Assembly: GCF_003722355.1 (NCBI RefSeq)
Contig: NZ_QWDD01000001.1
Location: 1,922,001-1,986,000 of the forward strand
Reading direction: 5' to 3'
Origin: Methylocystis hirsuta
GTDB lineage: Bacteria; Pseudomonadota; Alphaproteobacteria; Rhizobiales; Beijerinckiaceae
Length of the DNA stretch: 64,000 nt
Under the pieces are notes generated by a model that was not told the origin of the DNA, did no database searches, and saw only the letters and a program-made list of their open reading frames with translations. Below are positions 9,075 through 20,534 of this stretch, piece by piece. Numbering within the stretch: position 1 is the first letter of the stretch; each line of letters opens with the position of its first letter. The position numbers were made by a program, and so were the translations under genes.

Positions 9075-10846
9075 CGCAGACGATGCGCGACACGCAACCT
9101 TCGCCGCCGCCGAACGGCAAAATACGCGCGTTTCTGCGCGCCCTGTTTTCGACGAGTCTTGCGCTAAGCGCATCGCGCATGCGGCTCGCGGCGCTGGGCT
9201 TTCTCGTGCTCTACGCGGTGATTTCGATCAAGCTCGTCTATCTCGGCTTTAAGCCGGAGGCGGCGACGTCGCGGCGCGCCGCGGCGGAGGCGGTCGCGGC
9301 GTCCCGCCCGGACATCATCGATCGCAACGGCGAGGCGCTTGCAAGCGACGTCAAGGTGATGTCGGTGTTCGCCGAGCCGCGCCGCATCATCGACAAGGAC
9401 GAAGCGACCGAGCTGTTGACCGCGGTTTTGCCTGGCCTCGACGCCCGCGAATTGCGAGAGCGGCTCGGCTCCAAGAAGGGCTTCGTTTGGGTGAAGCGCG
9501 AGGTGACGTCGCATCAGCGCGACGAAGTTTTTCATCTCGGACTGCCGGGCGTCGGATTGATCGCCGAGAACAAGCGCGTTTATCCCAACGGACCGATCGG
9601 CGCGCATGTGCTCGGCTTCGCCAATGTGGACAATCAGGGCATTGCCGGCATCGAGAAATACATCGACGGGCAGGGTCTCGCCGATTTGCACGGCGCCGGC
9701 TTCGGCGTAACGCCCGAGGAACTCAAGCCCGTGTCGCTTTCGCTCGACATTCGGGCCACGCATGCGTTGCGCGACGAACTCGAAAAGGGCGTCGTTCATT
9801 TCAAAGCGAAGGCAGGCGCGGCGGCGATCTTGGACGTCAGCACCGGAGAGGTGATCGCGCTCGCATCGCTTCCCGACTACGATCCGAACAAGCCGACCGA
9901 AGCGCTCGATCCTGTCCACATCAACCGCATGAGCGTCGGCGTCTATGAGATGGGCTCGACCTTCAAGGCGCTGACCATCGCGATGGCGCTCGACTCCGGC
10001 AAGGTCAATCTGAATTCACGGCTCGACGCGCGCGGCGTGCTCTCTTTCGGGCGCTTCAAGATCCATGATTATCACGCGCAAAATCGCGCGCTCACATTGC
10101 CGGAAGTTTTCACCTATTCCTCCAATGTCGGCACCGCGCGTATGGCGATGGGGCAGGGCGTCGAGCGGCACAAGGCGTTTTTGCGCAAGATGGGCCAGCT
10201 CACGCGCATGCGCACCGAACTGCCCGAAAGCGCCGAACCCATCGTGCCGAAAAATTGGGGCGAGTTGAACACCATGACCATCGCCTTCGGGCATGGCCTC
10301 GCGGTGGCACCGCTCCAGGCGATGATGGCCGTCGGCGCGCTGATGAATGGCGGCTATCTGATCACGCCGACTTTCATCAAGCGCAGCGAGGAGGAAGCGA
10401 AGGCGGGCGCCGAACGCGTCGTGAAGCCGGAGACGAGCGAGGCGATGCGCTATCTCATGCGCCTCAACGCCGAAATCGGAACGGCGCGGAAGGTGAATGT
10501 CCCTGGCTATTACGTCGGCGGCAAAACCGGCACCGCGGAAAAGGTCGTTAACGGCCATTATTCGAAGAACCGGCTGTTTAACACCTTCATGGCCGTCGCG
10601 CCGTCGGACAAGCCGAAATATCTGTTCCTGACCATCATGGACGAACCGCAGGGCTTGCCGGAAACTGGCGGCTACGCCACGGCGGCCTATAACGCGGGAC
10701 ATGTAACGGGCGAGATCATCGAGCGCGTCGGTCCGATTCTCGGCCTCGCGCCGCGTTTCGAGCCGCCGCACCAACCTTTCCCTCTCCTCGCCAAATTGGG
10801 TTATGGCTATGCCAATGTTCCGGCCCGCGGCGGCGGAGGACATTGA
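9071..10846 (+). CDS. ftsI: Septal peptidoglycan transpeptidase FtsI (PBP3)
   Basis: FtsI cross-links septal peptidoglycan with FtsW. The 591-aa class B PBP has an N-terminal TM helix (residues about 38-58), a pedestal domain (SRPDIIDRNGEALASDV) and the transpeptidase domain with all three active-site motifs: SxxK (Ser296-Thr-Phe-Lys299), SxN (Ser350-Ser-Asn352) and KTG (Lys485-Thr-Gly487). Length is normal. It overlaps ftsL and murE by four bases each. Confidence 0.96.
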   Translation: MTQTMRDTQPSPPPNGKIRAFLRALFSTSLALSASRMRLAALGFLVLYAVISIKLVYLGFKPEAATSRRAAAEAVAASRPDIIDRNGEALASDVKVMSVFAEPRRIIDKDEATELLTAVLPGLDARELRERLGSKKGFVWVKREVTSHQRDEVFHLGLPGVGLIAENKRVYPNGPIGAHVLGFANVDNQGIAGIEKYIDGQGLADLHGAGFGVTPEELKPVSLSLDIRATHALRDELEKGVVHFKAKAGAAAILDVSTGEVIALASLPDYDPNKPTEALDPVHINRMSVGVYEMGSTFKALTIAMALDSGKVNLNSRLDARGVLSFGRFKIHDYHAQNRALTLPEVFTYSSNVGTARMAMGQGVERHKAFLRKMGQLTRMRTELPESAEPIVPKNWGELNTMTIAFGHGLAVAPLQAMMAVGALMNGGYLITPTFIKRSEEEAKAGAERVVKPETSEAMRYLMRLNAEIGTARKVNVPGYYVGGKTGTAEKVVNGHYSKNRLFNTFMAVAPSDKPKYLFLTIMDEPQGLPETGGYATAAYNAGHVTGEIIERVGPILGLAPRFEPPHQPFPLLAKLGYGYANVPARGGGGH

Positions 10847-12297
10847 TGCTGCTTTCGGAACTGCTTGCGACGCCAGACCTTGAGCCCGCCTTGCGCGGGC
10901 TTAAGGTCTCCGGCCTGACGGCGGATAGTCGAATGGCGCGCGGCGGTTTTGCCTTTTTTGCCATCCCGGGCCACGCCGGCGACGGCCTGTCCTACGTCGC
11001 CGACGCGAAGTCGCGCGGCGCCTGCGTCGTCGTCGCTCAACGGAGAGCGGACAGCCCGCTGCCGGTCGTCGTCGTCGATGACGTTCGGCGCGCCCTGGCC
11101 CTCGCCGCGGCGCGCTTCTTTTCTTGTCAGCCGTCCATCATCGCGGCCGTTACGGGAACGAGCGGCAAGACCTCGGTGGTGGCCTTCTTGCGCCAGATCT
11201 GGGCCGCGCTCGGACATGAGGCGGCGTCGCTCGGCACCGTCGGAATCGTCGATTCTCGCGGCGCGCATTATGGAGCGCTGACGACGCCCGGCCCCGTCGA
11301 ACTGCACCGAACGCTGGACGAACTTGCTGGGCGCGGCGTGACGCATCTTGCGATGGAGGCGTCGTCGCTCGGGATCGATCAGCGTCGGCTCGACGGCATG
11401 CGCGTCGACGTCGCGGGCTTCACCAATTTCTCGCGCGACCATCTCGATCATCACGCCGACATGGAGGAGTATTTCGCGGCGAAGATGCGGCTCTTCGACA
11501 CGCTGCTGCACCCTGGCCAGACGGCGGTGGTCGACGCCGACAGCGACGTTGCGTCCCGCGTCATCGACATCTGCCGCGCAAGGGGCCTCACGATCTTAAG
11601 CGTCGGTTCGAAGGGGGAGACGATAAGGCTCCTATCGGCGACGCCGTCTGCATTAGCGACGTCGCTGCGGCTCCGCTACAATGGCGCCGAATATGAGGTC
11701 GATCTGCCGCTTGCCGGCGCCTTCCAGGTCTCGAACGCGCTCGTCGCCGCCGGGCTGGCCATCGCAAGCGGCGATGATCCGGGGCAGGTCTTTGCGGCGC
11801 TCGAAGCGCTCAAGGGCGCGCCGGGGCGGCTCGAACTCGTCGGCCAGCGTAACGGCGCGCCGATTTTCGTAGATTACGCGCATAAGCCCGACGCGCTGGA
11901 GAAAGTGCTCGCCACTTTACGGCCGCTGACAAAAAAACGCCTGATTGTCGTCTTCGGGTGCGGCGGCGATCGCGATCGTGGCAAGCGCCCGCTGATGGGG
12001 GGCATCGTCGCCCGGGCGGCGGATGTCGCCATCGTCACGGACGACAATCCGCGCAGCGAGGACGCCGCCGCCATTCGCGCAGAAATTCTCGAAGGAACCC
12101 GCGGCGGCGCGGCGCACATCATCGAGATCGGAGACCGGCGCGCGGCGATCGCCAACGCCGTCGCGGGGCTTGAAGCGGGCGATGCGCTCGTCGTGGCTGG
12201 AAAGGGCCACGAAACCGGGCAGATCGTCGGCGACCGCGTTTTGCCTTTCTCCGATCATGAGGCGATTGCGCAGGCGCTTAAGGAGAATCATCCATGA
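10843..12297 (+). CDS. murE: UDP-MurNAc-L-Ala-D-Glu:meso-diaminopimelate ligase MurE
   Basis: MurE adds meso-diaminopimelate to UDP-MurNAc-dipeptide in the cytoplasm. The 484-aa product has the three Mur-ligase domains: N-terminal substrate domain, central ATPase with P-loop GTSGKTSV (near residue 105), and a C-terminal domain with DNPR (in VTDDNPRSED), the motif associated with meso-DAP rather than lysine specificity. The TPGPVELHRTL and NFSRDHLDHH blocks are conserved. It overlaps ftsI and murF by four bases, so it is translated in the operon. Confidence 0.96.
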   Translation: MMLLSELLATPDLEPALRGLKVSGLTADSRMARGGFAFFAIPGHAGDGLSYVADAKSRGACVVVAQRRADSPLPVVVVDDVRRALALAAARFFSCQPSIIAAVTGTSGKTSVVAFLRQIWAALGHEAASLGTVGIVDSRGAHYGALTTPGPVELHRTLDELAGRGVTHLAMEASSLGIDQRRLDGMRVDVAGFTNFSRDHLDHHADMEEYFAAKMRLFDTLLHPGQTAVVDADSDVASRVIDICRARGLTILSVGSKGETIRLLSATPSALATSLRLRYNGAEYEVDLPLAGAFQVSNALVAAGLAIASGDDPGQVFAALEALKGAPGRLELVGQRNGAPIFVDYAHKPDALEKVLATLRPLTKKRLIVVFGCGGDRDRGKRPLMGGIVARAADVAIVTDDNPRSEDAAAIRAEILEGTRGGAAHIIEIGDRRAAIANAVAGLEAGDALVVAGKGHETGQIVGDRVLPFSDHEAIAQALKENHP

Positions 12298-13712
12298 CCA
12301 AGAGGCCGTTATGGTCGGGATTGGCGCTGGTCGGCGCGCTGCGGGCGCGCGCGAGCGGCGGCCTTGCGCGTGAAGCCGCCGGCGTTTCCATCGACACGCG
12401 AACGCTCCAGCCCGGCGATCTGTTCTTCGCCATCAAGGGCGAGACGCGCGATGGTCACGACTTCGTGCGGATGGCGCTTGAGAAAGGCGCGGCGGCGGCG
12501 GTCGTCGACGAAGCGCATGCGCCTGAGCTTTCCGGCGCCGGGCCGCTTTTCGTCGTCAGAGACGTGCAACAATCGCTTGAGTCGCTGGGCGCGCGGGCGC
12601 GCGAGCGAAGCGCCGCCTTCATCGCCGCCATCACCGGCTCCGTCGGCAAGACCTCGACGAAGGACATGATCCGGCTCATGCTGTCGCGTTTCGGCGAAAC
12701 GCATGCCTCGGCGGCGTCCTACAACAACCACTGGGGCGTGCCGTTGACGCTTGCGCGCATGCCGGCGGAGGCGCGCTTCGGCGTGTTCGAACTCGGCATG
12801 AATCACGCGGGCGAGATCGCCGCGCTCGTCGCTCAGGTGCGCCCCCACGTCGCCGTCGTGACCCGCATCGCGCCGGTTCATCTCGAATATTTCGGATCAA
12901 TCGAGAAGATCGCGGACGCCAAGGCGGAAATTTTTTCCGCGCTCGACGGCGGCGTCGCGATCATCAACCGCGACGATGGATTTTACGAGCGTCTTGCCGC
13001 GGCGGCCGCGCCAACCGCCAGCCATGTCTTTGGTTTCGGCGAGACGGAAGGCGCGCATGCGCGGCTCCTGTCTTACGAGGCCGCTGGCGAAGGCGCGCTG
13101 GTCGAGGTGGAAGTTCTCGAGCGGCGACTGCGCTTTCGCATCGGCGCCCCAGGCAAGCATATCGCCATGAACGCGCTGGCGGCGCTGCTCGTGGGCGTCG
13201 TTTTCGACGTGGATTTGGAGGAAGCTGCTGCGGCCTTCGCCGAATTCACGCCGCCGTCCGGACGCGGCCGGCGCGAGAAAATAGCCACGCCAGACGGCGA
13301 ATTTACGCTCATCGACGAAAGCTACAACGCCAACCCGACCTCCATGCGGGCGGCGCTGCAGCTGCTGGGCGGCGCGGCCATCGGACCGGGGGGCCGGCGC
13401 ATCGCCGTGCTCGGCGATATGCTGGAGCTCGGGCCTCAGGCGGCCGAACTTCACGCCGAACTCGCTCAGGATCTTATCGACGCCAACGTCGATCTGCTAT
13501 TCACCTCGGGACCGTTGATGTCGCGCTTGAGTTACGCTGCGCCTGATTCGATGCGCTCCGCACATCGGGCGACGCCGCTGGAGCTGGAAGAGGCCGTTCT
13601 CGCAGCGGTTCGTCCTGGCGATGTGGTGATGGTGAAAGGCTCCAATGGTTCGCGGATGGCGCGGATCGTCTCGGCCTTGAAAAGCGCATTCGCTCGCGAG
13701 ATGGCGAGCTGA
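12294..13712 (+). CDS. murF: UDP-MurNAc-tripeptide--D-Ala-D-Ala ligase MurF
   Basis: MurF attaches D-Ala-D-Ala to complete the stem pentapeptide precursor. The 472-aa sequence shows the N-terminal SIDTRTLQPGDLFFAI block, the P-loop GSVGKTSTKD, ELGMNHAGEI, and the C-terminal DESYNANPTSM motif characteristic of MurF. It begins within the murE stop codon and ends nine bases before mraY, which has a good GGAG site (GAGGAGAG) at the junction. Confidence 0.96.
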   Translation: MTKRPLWSGLALVGALRARASGGLAREAAGVSIDTRTLQPGDLFFAIKGETRDGHDFVRMALEKGAAAAVVDEAHAPELSGAGPLFVVRDVQQSLESLGARARERSAAFIAAITGSVGKTSTKDMIRLMLSRFGETHASAASYNNHWGVPLTLARMPAEARFGVFELGMNHAGEIAALVAQVRPHVAVVTRIAPVHLEYFGSIEKIADAKAEIFSALDGGVAIINRDDGFYERLAAAAAPTASHVFGFGETEGAHARLLSYEAAGEGALVEVEVLERRLRFRIGAPGKHIAMNALAALLVGVVFDVDLEEAAAAFAEFTPPSGRGRREKIATPDGEFTLIDESYNANPTSMRAALQLLGGAAIGPGGRRIAVLGDMLELGPQAAELHAELAQDLIDANVDLLFTSGPLMSRLSYAAPDSMRSAHRATPLELEEAVLAAVRPGDVVMVKGSNGSRMARIVSALKSAFAREMAS

Positions 13713-13721
13713 GGAGAGACG

Positions 13722-14804
13722 ATGCTGACGCTGCTTGCGGACTTCTCTTATCTATACAGTCCGCTAAACATCTTCCGCTACATCACTTTTCGCGCCGCTA
13801 TGGGGGCGGCGACGGCGCTGTTCTTCGTGTTTTTCTTCGGACCGGGCGTCATCGCCGCGTTGCGCATCAAACAGGGCAAGGGCCAGCCGATCCGCGAGGA
13901 CGGACCGGCGTCGCATCTTGTGACCAAAAAAGGCACGCCGACGATGGGCGGCCTGATGATCCTCTCGGGACTGGTCGCGGCGACGCTGCTCTGGGCGAAT
14001 TTGCGCAACGCCTATGTGTGGATCGTGCTCTTCGTCACCGTCAGCTTCGGCCTCATCGGCTTCTATGACGATTATCTCAAGGTGACCAAGCAGTCGCACG
14101 CCGGCTTCTCGGGCAAGATGCGATTGGCGCTCGAGTTTTTGATTGCCGGCCTGGCCTGCTACGCGCTGATGGAAACCGGCGGCGAGAACATGACGAAGCT
14201 CGCCATCCCCATGGTGCGGGGCTATGTCGCGACCCTGGGTCCGCTCTTCATCCTGTTTGGCGCCTTCGTCATCGTCGCCGCGGGCAACTGCGTCAATCTC
14301 ACGGATGGACTCGACGGCCTCGCCATCGTGCCGTCGATGATCGCCGCCGGCGCCTTTGCGATCTTCGCCTACCTCGTCGGCAATTCGATCTTTTCGAACT
14401 ATCTCGGCGTCAATTACGTCGCGGGCGTCGGCGAACTGACCATCGTTTGCTCGGCCTTCATCGGCGCGGGACTCGGCTTTCTGTGGTTCAACGCGCCGCC
14501 GGCGCAAATCTTCATGGGCGACACCGGCTCGCTGGCGCTCGGCGGGCTCGTGGGCGCCGTCGCCGTCGCGGTGAAGCAGGAATTCGTGCTCGTCATCGTC
14601 GGCGGGCTCTTCGTGATCGAAGGCGCCTCGGTCATCATCCAGGTCGGCTATTTCAAGCTGACCGGCAAGCGCATCTTCCTGATGGCGCCGATCCATCACC
14701 ATTTTGAACAGAAGGGCTGGAAGGAGCCGCAGATCGTTATCCGCTTCTGGATCATCGCCTTCGTCCTGGCCCTGATGGGCCTCTCGACCTTGAAGTTGAG
14801 GTGA
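13722..14804 (+). CDS. mraY: Phospho-MurNAc-pentapeptide transferase MraY
   Basis: MraY makes lipid I by transferring phospho-MurNAc-pentapeptide onto undecaprenyl phosphate at the inner membrane. The 360-aa polytopic protein carries the family motifs: [12 protein letters not shown], the Asp pair [31 protein letters not shown] and the C-terminal MAPIHHHFE (the HHH motif). Length and topology fit ten TM helices. A GAGGAGAG ribosome site precedes ATG 13722. Confidence 0.97.
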   Translation: MLTLLADFSYLYSPLNIFRYITFRAAMGAATALFFVFFFGPGVIAALRIKQGKGQPIREDGPASHLVTKKGTPTMGGLMILSGLVAATLLWANLRNAYVWIVLFVTVSFGLIGFYDDYLKVTKQSHAGFSGKMRLALEFLIAGLACYALMETGGENMTKLAIPMVRGYVATLGPLFILFGAFVIVAAGNCVNLTDGLDGLAIVPSMIAAGAFAIFAYLVGNSIFSNYLGVNYVAGVGELTIVCSAFIGAGLGFLWFNAPPAQIFMGDTGSLALGGLVGAVAVAVKQEFVLVIVGGLFVIEGASVIIQVGYFKLTGKRIFLMAPIHHHFEQKGWKEPQIVIRFWIIAFVLALMGLSTLKLR

Positions 14805-14806
14805 CG

Positions 14807-16234
14807 ATGACGCCGGTCGAGACCTTCAAGGGCAAGCGCGTCGCGCTTTTTGGCCTCGGCGGTTCGGGCCTTGCCACGGCGCGCGCGCTAGTCGCCGGCG
14901 GCGCGCAGGTCGCCGCCTGGGATGACGGCGAAGCGGGCCGGCTCAAGGCCGTCGCGCAAGGCGTGGCGCTCGAAGATCTCGCGGCGGCGGATTGGAGCGG
15001 CTTCGATGCGCTCGTTCTTTCTCCCGGCGTGCCGCTGACCCATCCCGAGCCGCATTGGACGGTGCTGGCGGCGAAGGCCGCCGGAGTCGAGATCATCGGC
15101 GATGTCGAACTGTTCTGCCGTGAACGCGAAGCGCGCGCCGGGGGATCGCCCTTCATCGCCATCACCGGCACAAACGGCAAATCGACGACCACGGCGCTGA
15201 TCGCGCACATTTTGCGCGAAGCCGGCCGCGACGTTCAGCTCGGCGGCAACATCGGCGTGCCGATTCTCGACCTCGAGCCGCCGTCGGATGAGCGCATTCA
15301 CGTTATCGAATGCTCGTCGTTCCAGATTGATCTCGCGCCCTCGCTGGCGCCGACCATCGGCGTGCTGATCAACATCACGCCGGACCATATCGACCGTCAC
15401 GGGACGATCGAAAATTACGCCGCCATCAAGGAGCGGCTCGTCGCCGCGGCGGAAGTGGCTCTGGTCGGCGTCGACGACGCCTGTTGCCATGCGATCGGCG
15501 CGCGCCTCGTTGAAGCCGAGACCCCCGAGCGGCGCGTCGTGCCGGTCTCCGGGAAGCGTGCGCTCGACTGGGGATTTTATGTCGAGGATCGAAGCGTCTA
15601 TTTCCGCGAGCAGGGACATCCGCCCGAGGAAGCCGAGCTGATCGGTTCGCTCGAAGGCGCGCGCGCGCTTCGCGGCGCGCATAATGCGCAGAACGCCGCC
15701 TTCGCCGCGGCGGCCGCGTGGGAATGCGGACTGGACGACGACGAGATCTTGAGCGGATTGTTGAGCTTCCCCGGCCTGCCGCATCGGATGGAGGAAGTCC
15801 GGCGCATCGAGCGCGCACTGTTCGTCAACGACTCGAAGGCGACCAACGCCGACGCCGCCGAAAAGGCTTTGGTGAGCTTTACCGATATCTACTGGATTCT
15901 CGGCGGCCGATCGAAAGAGGGCGGCGTCGAACCGCTGCGACCGCATTTCTCGCGCATACGCAAAGCCTATCTGATTGGCGAGGCCGCCGACGATTTTGCG
16001 CGGACGCTGGAAGGCGCGCTGCCTTTCGAACATTGCGGAACGCTCGAGGCTGCAACGACGCGCGCGGCGCTCGACGCGCTTGCCGAAGGCGCCCCCGAGC
16101 CCGTTGTGCTGCTGTCGCCGGCCTGCGCCTCCTATGACCAGTTCGCCAATTTCGAGGCGCGGGGCGATGCGTTTCGCGGCGTCGTTGAGGGGCTTCCCGC
16201 CGTGATCGCGGCGCGAAAAGGAGGGCTGACATGA
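14807..16234 (+). CDS. murD: UDP-MurNAc-L-Ala:D-glutamate ligase MurD
   Basis: MurD adds D-Glu to UDP-MurNAc-L-Ala. The 475-aa product has an N-terminal Rossmann-like domain ([14 protein letters not shown]), P-loop [14 protein letters not shown], the ECSSFQID and [10 protein letters not shown] motifs of MurD, and [10 protein letters not shown] in the C-terminal domain. ATG 14807 is favoured because GAGG at 14798-14801 is five bases upstream; a GTG at 14801 would overlap that site. It overlaps ftsW by four bases. Confidence 0.95.
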   Translation: MTPVETFKGKRVALFGLGGSGLATARALVAGGAQVAAWDDGEAGRLKAVAQGVALEDLAAADWSGFDALVLSPGVPLTHPEPHWTVLAAKAAGVEIIGDVELFCREREARAGGSPFIAITGTNGKSTTTALIAHILREAGRDVQLGGNIGVPILDLEPPSDERIHVIECSSFQIDLAPSLAPTIGVLINITPDHIDRHGTIENYAAIKERLVAAAEVALVGVDDACCHAIGARLVEAETPERRVVPVSGKRALDWGFYVEDRSVYFREQGHPPEEAELIGSLEGARALRGAHNAQNAAFAAAAAWECGLDDDEILSGLLSFPGLPHRMEEVRRIERALFVNDSKATNADAAEKALVSFTDIYWILGGRSKEGGVEPLRPHFSRIRKAYLIGEAADDFARTLEGALPFEHCGTLEAATTRAALDALAEGAPEPVVLLSPACASYDQFANFEARGDAFRGVVEGLPAVIAARKGGLT

Positions 16235-17385
16235 TCTCGCGCGCGGAACGTACGCTATTCTCCGACTGGGCGTGGACAGTGGATCGCTGGCTGCTCGCGA
16301 GCCTCGCCCTGCTGATCGTCGCCGGTCTCGTCTTTTCCATGGCCGGCAGCCCGCCCGTCGCGGAGCGGCTGCATCTGGCGACCTTCCACTTCGTCAACCG
16401 GCAGGTGCTCTATCTTCTGCCGGCGCTGGTCCTGATGATTGCGACGTCGTTTCTTTCGCCGCGTCACGTGCGCCGACTGGCGCTCGTGATTTTCATCGTC
16501 TCTCTCGCGCTCGTCTTCGCAACCATCTTCTACGGTCAGGAGGTGAAGGGCGCGAAGCGATGGATATTCGGCGTTCAGCCCTCGGAATTCTTGAAGCCCG
16601 CCTTCGTCGTGCTCGTCGCCTGGGCCTTCTCCGAAGGGGCGCGTCGCAAGGATGTTCCGGGCAATCTGATCGCGCTTCTGCTGTTGCCGATCGCGATCGC
16701 GCCGCTGATGCTGCAGCCTGATTTTGGCCAGACGATGCTGATTTCGGTTGTCTGGGCGGCGCTGTTTTTCATGGCCGGCTTACACTGGATCTGGGTTGTC
16801 GGATTGGGCGGGCTTGGCGGCGTCTCGGCGCTGCTCGCCTATAAATTCGTGCCGCACGTCCATGCGCGCATCGAGTCCTTTCTGGAGCCGCCGCCGCCGG
16901 TCGCAGGCGTGCCCGCGAATTTCCAGTCGGAGACGGCGCTTGAGAGCTTCATCGCCGGTTCGTGGTTCGGCAAGGGCCCCGGCGAAGGGGTCATCAAGCG
17001 CATCCTGCCCGACTCGCACACGGATTTCATCTTCGCGGTCATCGGCGAGGAGTTCGGCGTTCTTATCTGCATCGCGCTTGCCGCGGTGTTCGCCTTCGTC
17101 GTGGTGCGGGGGCTGTTCTCGGCGGCGCGCAACAGCGATCCCTTCTGCCGTTTTGCGACTGCGGGACTCGTGATGCTGTTTGGCCTGCAGAGCTGCATCA
17201 ATATGGCGGTGAACGTGCATCTCATGCCCGCCAAGGGCATGACGCTGCCCTTCGTCTCCTATGGCGGCTCTTCGCTTATTTCGCTGTCGCTCGGCATGGG
17301 CTTTCTGCTCGCCGTCACGCGTAAGCGGCCGCGGTCCCGCGTGCTGAGCGAGCTCGCCGCGACGGGCGCGCCCGCCGCCGCGTGA
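16231..17385 (+). CDS. ftsW: Septal peptidoglycan polymerase FtsW (SEDS)
   Basis: FtsW is the SEDS-family glycosyltransferase that polymerises lipid II at the septum with FtsI. The 384-aa polytopic product shows SEDS motifs: [43 protein letters not shown], and the C-terminal [14 protein letters not shown]. Length matches. The start lies in the murD stop (ATGA). Thirteen bases separate it from murG. Confidence 0.95.
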   Translation: MISRAERTLFSDWAWTVDRWLLASLALLIVAGLVFSMAGSPPVAERLHLATFHFVNRQVLYLLPALVLMIATSFLSPRHVRRLALVIFIVSLALVFATIFYGQEVKGAKRWIFGVQPSEFLKPAFVVLVAWAFSEGARRKDVPGNLIALLLLPIAIAPLMLQPDFGQTMLISVVWAALFFMAGLHWIWVVGLGGLGGVSALLAYKFVPHVHARIESFLEPPPPVAGVPANFQSETALESFIAGSWFGKGPGEGVIKRILPDSHTDFIFAVIGEEFGVLICIALAAVFAFVVVRGLFSAARNSDPFCRFATAGLVMLFGLQSCINMAVNVHLMPAKGMTLPFVSYGGSSLISLSLGMGFLLAVTRKRPRSRVLSELAATGAPAAA

Positions 17386-17398
17386 TAAAAGCTTCGGT

Positions 17399-18508
17399 AT
17401 GATCGATTCGCCGATTCTCCTCGCCGCCGGCGGCACCGGCGGCCATCTTTTTCCGGCCGAGGCGCTCGCGCATGCGCTCGCCGCCCGCGGGCTGGCGGTG
17501 GAGCTCGTCACCGAGGAGCGCGCCCTGCGCTACGGCGGCGCCTTCCCGGCGCGGGCCATGCATGTGATCCCCGCCGGCACGCCGCGGGGCGGCTCGCTGC
17601 TGGCCAAGGCCCAGGCGGTCGCGCGTCTCGCCCTCGGCACGGCGCAGGCCGTCGCGCTGCTGCGCCATGTCAAACCGGCCGCGGTGATCGGTTTCGGCGG
17701 CTACCCGACCGTCCCGCCCTTGCTTGCGGCGTCCTATCTCGGCGTGCCGAGCGCTTTGCATGAAGCGAACGGCGTCATGGGCAAGGCCAATCGCTTCCTC
17801 GCCGGCCGCGTCGACGGGATCGCCGCCGGCCTGCCGACTCTCGCCGTGCCGGCGGCCCTGCAAAGCAAGCTCGTCGTCACCGGCAATCCGGTGCGTCCCA
17901 ATGTGCTCGAGGCCGCAAAGACTCCCTATCCTTCGTTCGACGATGGAATGTTCCGGCTGCTCGTCGCCGGCGGCTCTCAGGGCGCCCGCGTCATGGCGGA
18001 CATCGTGCCGACGGCCGTCGCGGCGCTCCCCGACGCGCTGCGGGCGAAAATCTCTGTCGTCCAACAGGCGCGCCCCGAAGATATCGCGCGGGTCGAGGCG
18101 ATCTACGCCGGCGCCGGGGTCGGCGCCGAGATCGCGCCCTTTTTCGCCGACTTCCCGGCGCGGCTCGCCGCGGCGCATTTCGTCATCACCCGCGCCGGCG
18201 CGTCGACGGTCTCGGAGCTTGCGGTCGTCGGGCGACCGGCGATGCTGGTGCCGCTGCCGCATGCGCTCGACCAGGATCAGGCGGCGAACGCCGCTTTTCT
18301 CGAAGCGGCGGGCGGCGCGGAAACCGTGCGCCAGAGCGACTTCACGCCGGAATTTTTGACGCGGCGGCTTTGCGACCTCATCAATGCGCCGGCGCAGCTT
18401 GCGGCGCGCGCCGAGGCCGCAAAGAGCGTCGGCGTCGCCGACGCCGCCGATCGGCTCGCCGATCTGATCATCGACGTGGCGCGGACAGTCGCTACGAAAC
18501 GGAGCTAG
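17399..18508 (+). CDS. murG: Lipid II synthase (GlcNAc transferase) MurG
   Basis: MurG transfers GlcNAc from UDP-GlcNAc to lipid I, giving lipid II. The 369-aa GT28 enzyme has the glycine-rich N-terminal loop [26 protein letters not shown], the [12 protein letters not shown] block and the C-terminal UDP-GlcNAc-binding region with [12 protein letters not shown] and [14 protein letters not shown]. The length is family-typical. It ends two bases before murC, whose ribosome site GGAG lies inside the murG stop region. Confidence 0.96.
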   Translation: MIDSPILLAAGGTGGHLFPAEALAHALAARGLAVELVTEERALRYGGAFPARAMHVIPAGTPRGGSLLAKAQAVARLALGTAQAVALLRHVKPAAVIGFGGYPTVPPLLAASYLGVPSALHEANGVMGKANRFLAGRVDGIAAGLPTLAVPAALQSKLVVTGNPVRPNVLEAAKTPYPSFDDGMFRLLVAGGSQGARVMADIVPTAVAALPDALRAKISVVQQARPEDIARVEAIYAGAGVGAEIAPFFADFPARLAAAHFVITRAGASTVSELAVVGRPAMLVPLPHALDQDQAANAAFLEAAGGAETVRQSDFTPEFLTRRLCDLINAPAQLAARAEAAKSVGVADAADRLADLIIDVARTVATKRS

Positions 18509-18510
18509 GG

Positions 18511-19917
18511 ATGAAACTGCCGAAAGAGTTGGGCCCGATTCATTTCGTCGGCATCGGCGGCATCGGCATGTCTGGCATCGCCGAAGTGCTGCTCAATCTC
18601 GGCTACAAGGTGCAGGGGTCGGACGCCGCCGAAAACGCCAATGTCAAGCGTCTCATCGAAAAGGGCGCGACGGTCAGCATCGGACATGACGCGAAAAATC
18701 TCGGCGACGCCGCCGTCGTCGTCGTCTCGACCGCAATCAAGCGCGACAATCCCGAACTTATCTTGGCGCGCGAAAAACGCCTGCCGGTCGTGCGCCGCGC
18801 CGAAATGCTGGCCGAGCTGATGCGCCTCAAGCAATGCGTCGCGATCGCCGGCACGCATGGCAAGACGACGACGACCTCGCTCGTTGCGACGCTGCTCGAC
18901 GCCGGCGGCCTCGATCCGACCGTGATCAACGGCGGCATCATCAACGCCTATGGCACGAATGCGCGTCTTGGCGCCGGCGACTGGATGGTGGTGGAGGCCG
19001 ACGAAAGCGATGGCACGTTTCTCAAACTGCCGGCGGACGTCGCCATCGTCACCAATATCGATCCCGAACATCTCGACCATTTCCATACATTCGACGCGAT
19101 CAAGGAAGCCTTCCGCAACTTCGTCGAGAATATTCCCTTCTACGGCTTCGCGGTGATGTGCCTCGATCATCCGACCGTGCAGGAGCTCGTCGGCCGCATC
19201 GAGGACCGCCGCGTCATCACCTATGGCGAAAATCCGCAGGCCGACGTGCGTCTGCTCGACGTCGATCTCGAGGGCGGCGTGTCGAAGTTCAATGTGCTGC
19301 TGCGCGACCGCAAGACGTCGCAGGCGATCTATCTCGAAAATCTCGTGCTGCCGATGCCGGGCCATCACAATGCGTTGAACGCGACGGCGGCGGTCGCCGT
19401 CGCCAATCAGCTCGGCCTGTCGCCCGAACAAATCCGCAAGGCGCTTGCCGGCTTTGGCGGCGTGAAGCGGCGCTTCACCAAGACCGGCGAATGGAACGGC
19501 GTGCAGATTTTCGACGACTATGGACATCATCCCGTCGAAATCGCCGCCGTGCTGCGCGCGGCGCGCGCCTCCACCAAGGGCAAGGTCGTCGCGCTGATGC
19601 AGCCGCATCGCTATTCGCGGCTGCAGTCGCTTTTTGATGCTTTCGCCACCTGCTTCAACGACGCCGATGTGGTCATCATCGCTGACGTCTATTCCGCAGG
19701 CGAGCAGCCGATTCCGGGCGTCGATCGGGACGCGCTCGTCTCGGCGATCAAGGCGCATGGCCATCGCCGCGCGATGGGGCTGCCCTCTCCCGAAGTGCTG
19801 GCGGCGATGGTTCGCGAGATCGTCGCGCCGGGCGATTACGTCGTGTGTCTCGGCGCCGGCAATATCACGCAATGGGCCTACGCGCTGCCGGAGCAGCTCG
19901 CGGCGGGCGGGATGTAG
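18511..19917 (+). CDS. murC: UDP-MurNAc--L-alanine ligase MurC
   Basis: MurC adds the first amino acid of the stem peptide. The 468-aa protein shows N-terminal [18 protein letters not shown]-loop [34 protein letters not shown] and [15 protein letters not shown] 18511 is preceded by GGAG at 18501-18504; an earlier in-frame start at 18370 lies inside murG and is not needed. In most relatives murB follows directly; here a roughly 3.3-kb accessory stretch intervenes. Confidence 0.96.
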   Translation: MKLPKELGPIHFVGIGGIGMSGIAEVLLNLGYKVQGSDAAENANVKRLIEKGATVSIGHDAKNLGDAAVVVVSTAIKRDNPELILAREKRLPVVRRAEMLAELMRLKQCVAIAGTHGKTTTTSLVATLLDAGGLDPTVINGGIINAYGTNARLGAGDWMVVEADESDGTFLKLPADVAIVTNIDPEHLDHFHTFDAIKEAFRNFVENIPFYGFAVMCLDHPTVQELVGRIEDRRVITYGENPQADVRLLDVDLEGGVSKFNVLLRDRKTSQAIYLENLVLPMPGHHNALNATAAVAVANQLGLSPEQIRKALAGFGGVKRRFTKTGEWNGVQIFDDYGHHPVEIAAVLRAARASTKGKVVALMQPHRYSRLQSLFDAFATCFNDADVVIIADVYSAGEQPIPGVDRDALVSAIKAHGHRRAMGLPSPEVLAAMVREIVAPGDYVVCLGAGNITQWAYALPEQLAAGGM

Positions 19918-20065
19918 TGGGGCGCGGCTTGTAACCGATCATGAAAGCATCGGCGGGCTCGCCGGAAGTTGCGTAATGGGCCTTATGCGACTGCCCGCCT
20001 CGATTTCATAAATCAGGCAGTTCCTTTGCTGATCGGCAGCATGCGCTGGTTTGAACCCTTTCAGT

Positions 20066-20278
20066 TTACGTCAACCGCGTACTTCTATTTGCCCCGATCC
20101 CCTCTATATTTTTCGAATCACAAACAGGACAGCTGTATGTCTCTTTCCAGCAGCCGCTGTTCCCGAAAATTATCGTTTCATGGCATCCCTTGTGCCTGCA
20201 TTTCAAGCACTTATAGACGCCGTGACCATCATTCCGTTCCCCACAATATGGGCACTTCTTGTAAATGTTGTCGGTCAT
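20066..20278 (-). CDS. Small four-knuckle zinc-ribbon protein
   Basis: The 70-residue protein has four cysteine clusters (CPYC, CLKC, CRHKGC, CPVC) spaced as in a zinc ribbon or double ribbon, and is otherwise hydrophilic. Start support is strong: GGAGGGG ends five bases before ATG 20278. Its composition is clearly AT-richer than the flanking cell-wall genes, suggesting transfer. Partner and function are unknown; such small ribbons often bind nucleic acid or protein. It lies on the strand opposite to the dcw genes, inside the murC-murB island. Confidence 0.6.
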   Translation of the reverse strand: MTDNIYKKCPYCGERNDGHGVYKCLKCRHKGCHETIIFGNSGCWKETYSCPVCDSKNIEGIGANRSTRLT

Positions 20279-20534
20279 TGCTACCCCTCCGCTAATGGCG
20301 TCGTCTTATTTCGGCACCTGCGCGGCTGCATGAGCGTGCGCTTGTATAATTGGAGCCATGTCTCGCAAGGCAAGCCCAAGGCTCGCAAGCAGCCTTTCCA
20401 GCTGCCTCTTCCGTATGAAGGGTTCGCTCCCGACCAAAGCTACGGCGCATAAATCAAGAATTTTGCACATCGGAGGAAGCGCCATTAAAACCACACAAAA
20501 AGGTGCATTTCGCTCCGTTCGGAAAACCGGCCGA

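Noticed and set aside
20306..20494. Minus-strand open frame of 62 residues upstream of the zinc-ribbon gene
   Set aside because: It has a GTG start without a ribosome site and no recognisable features; its codon pattern looks random. It could be real but is not supported.
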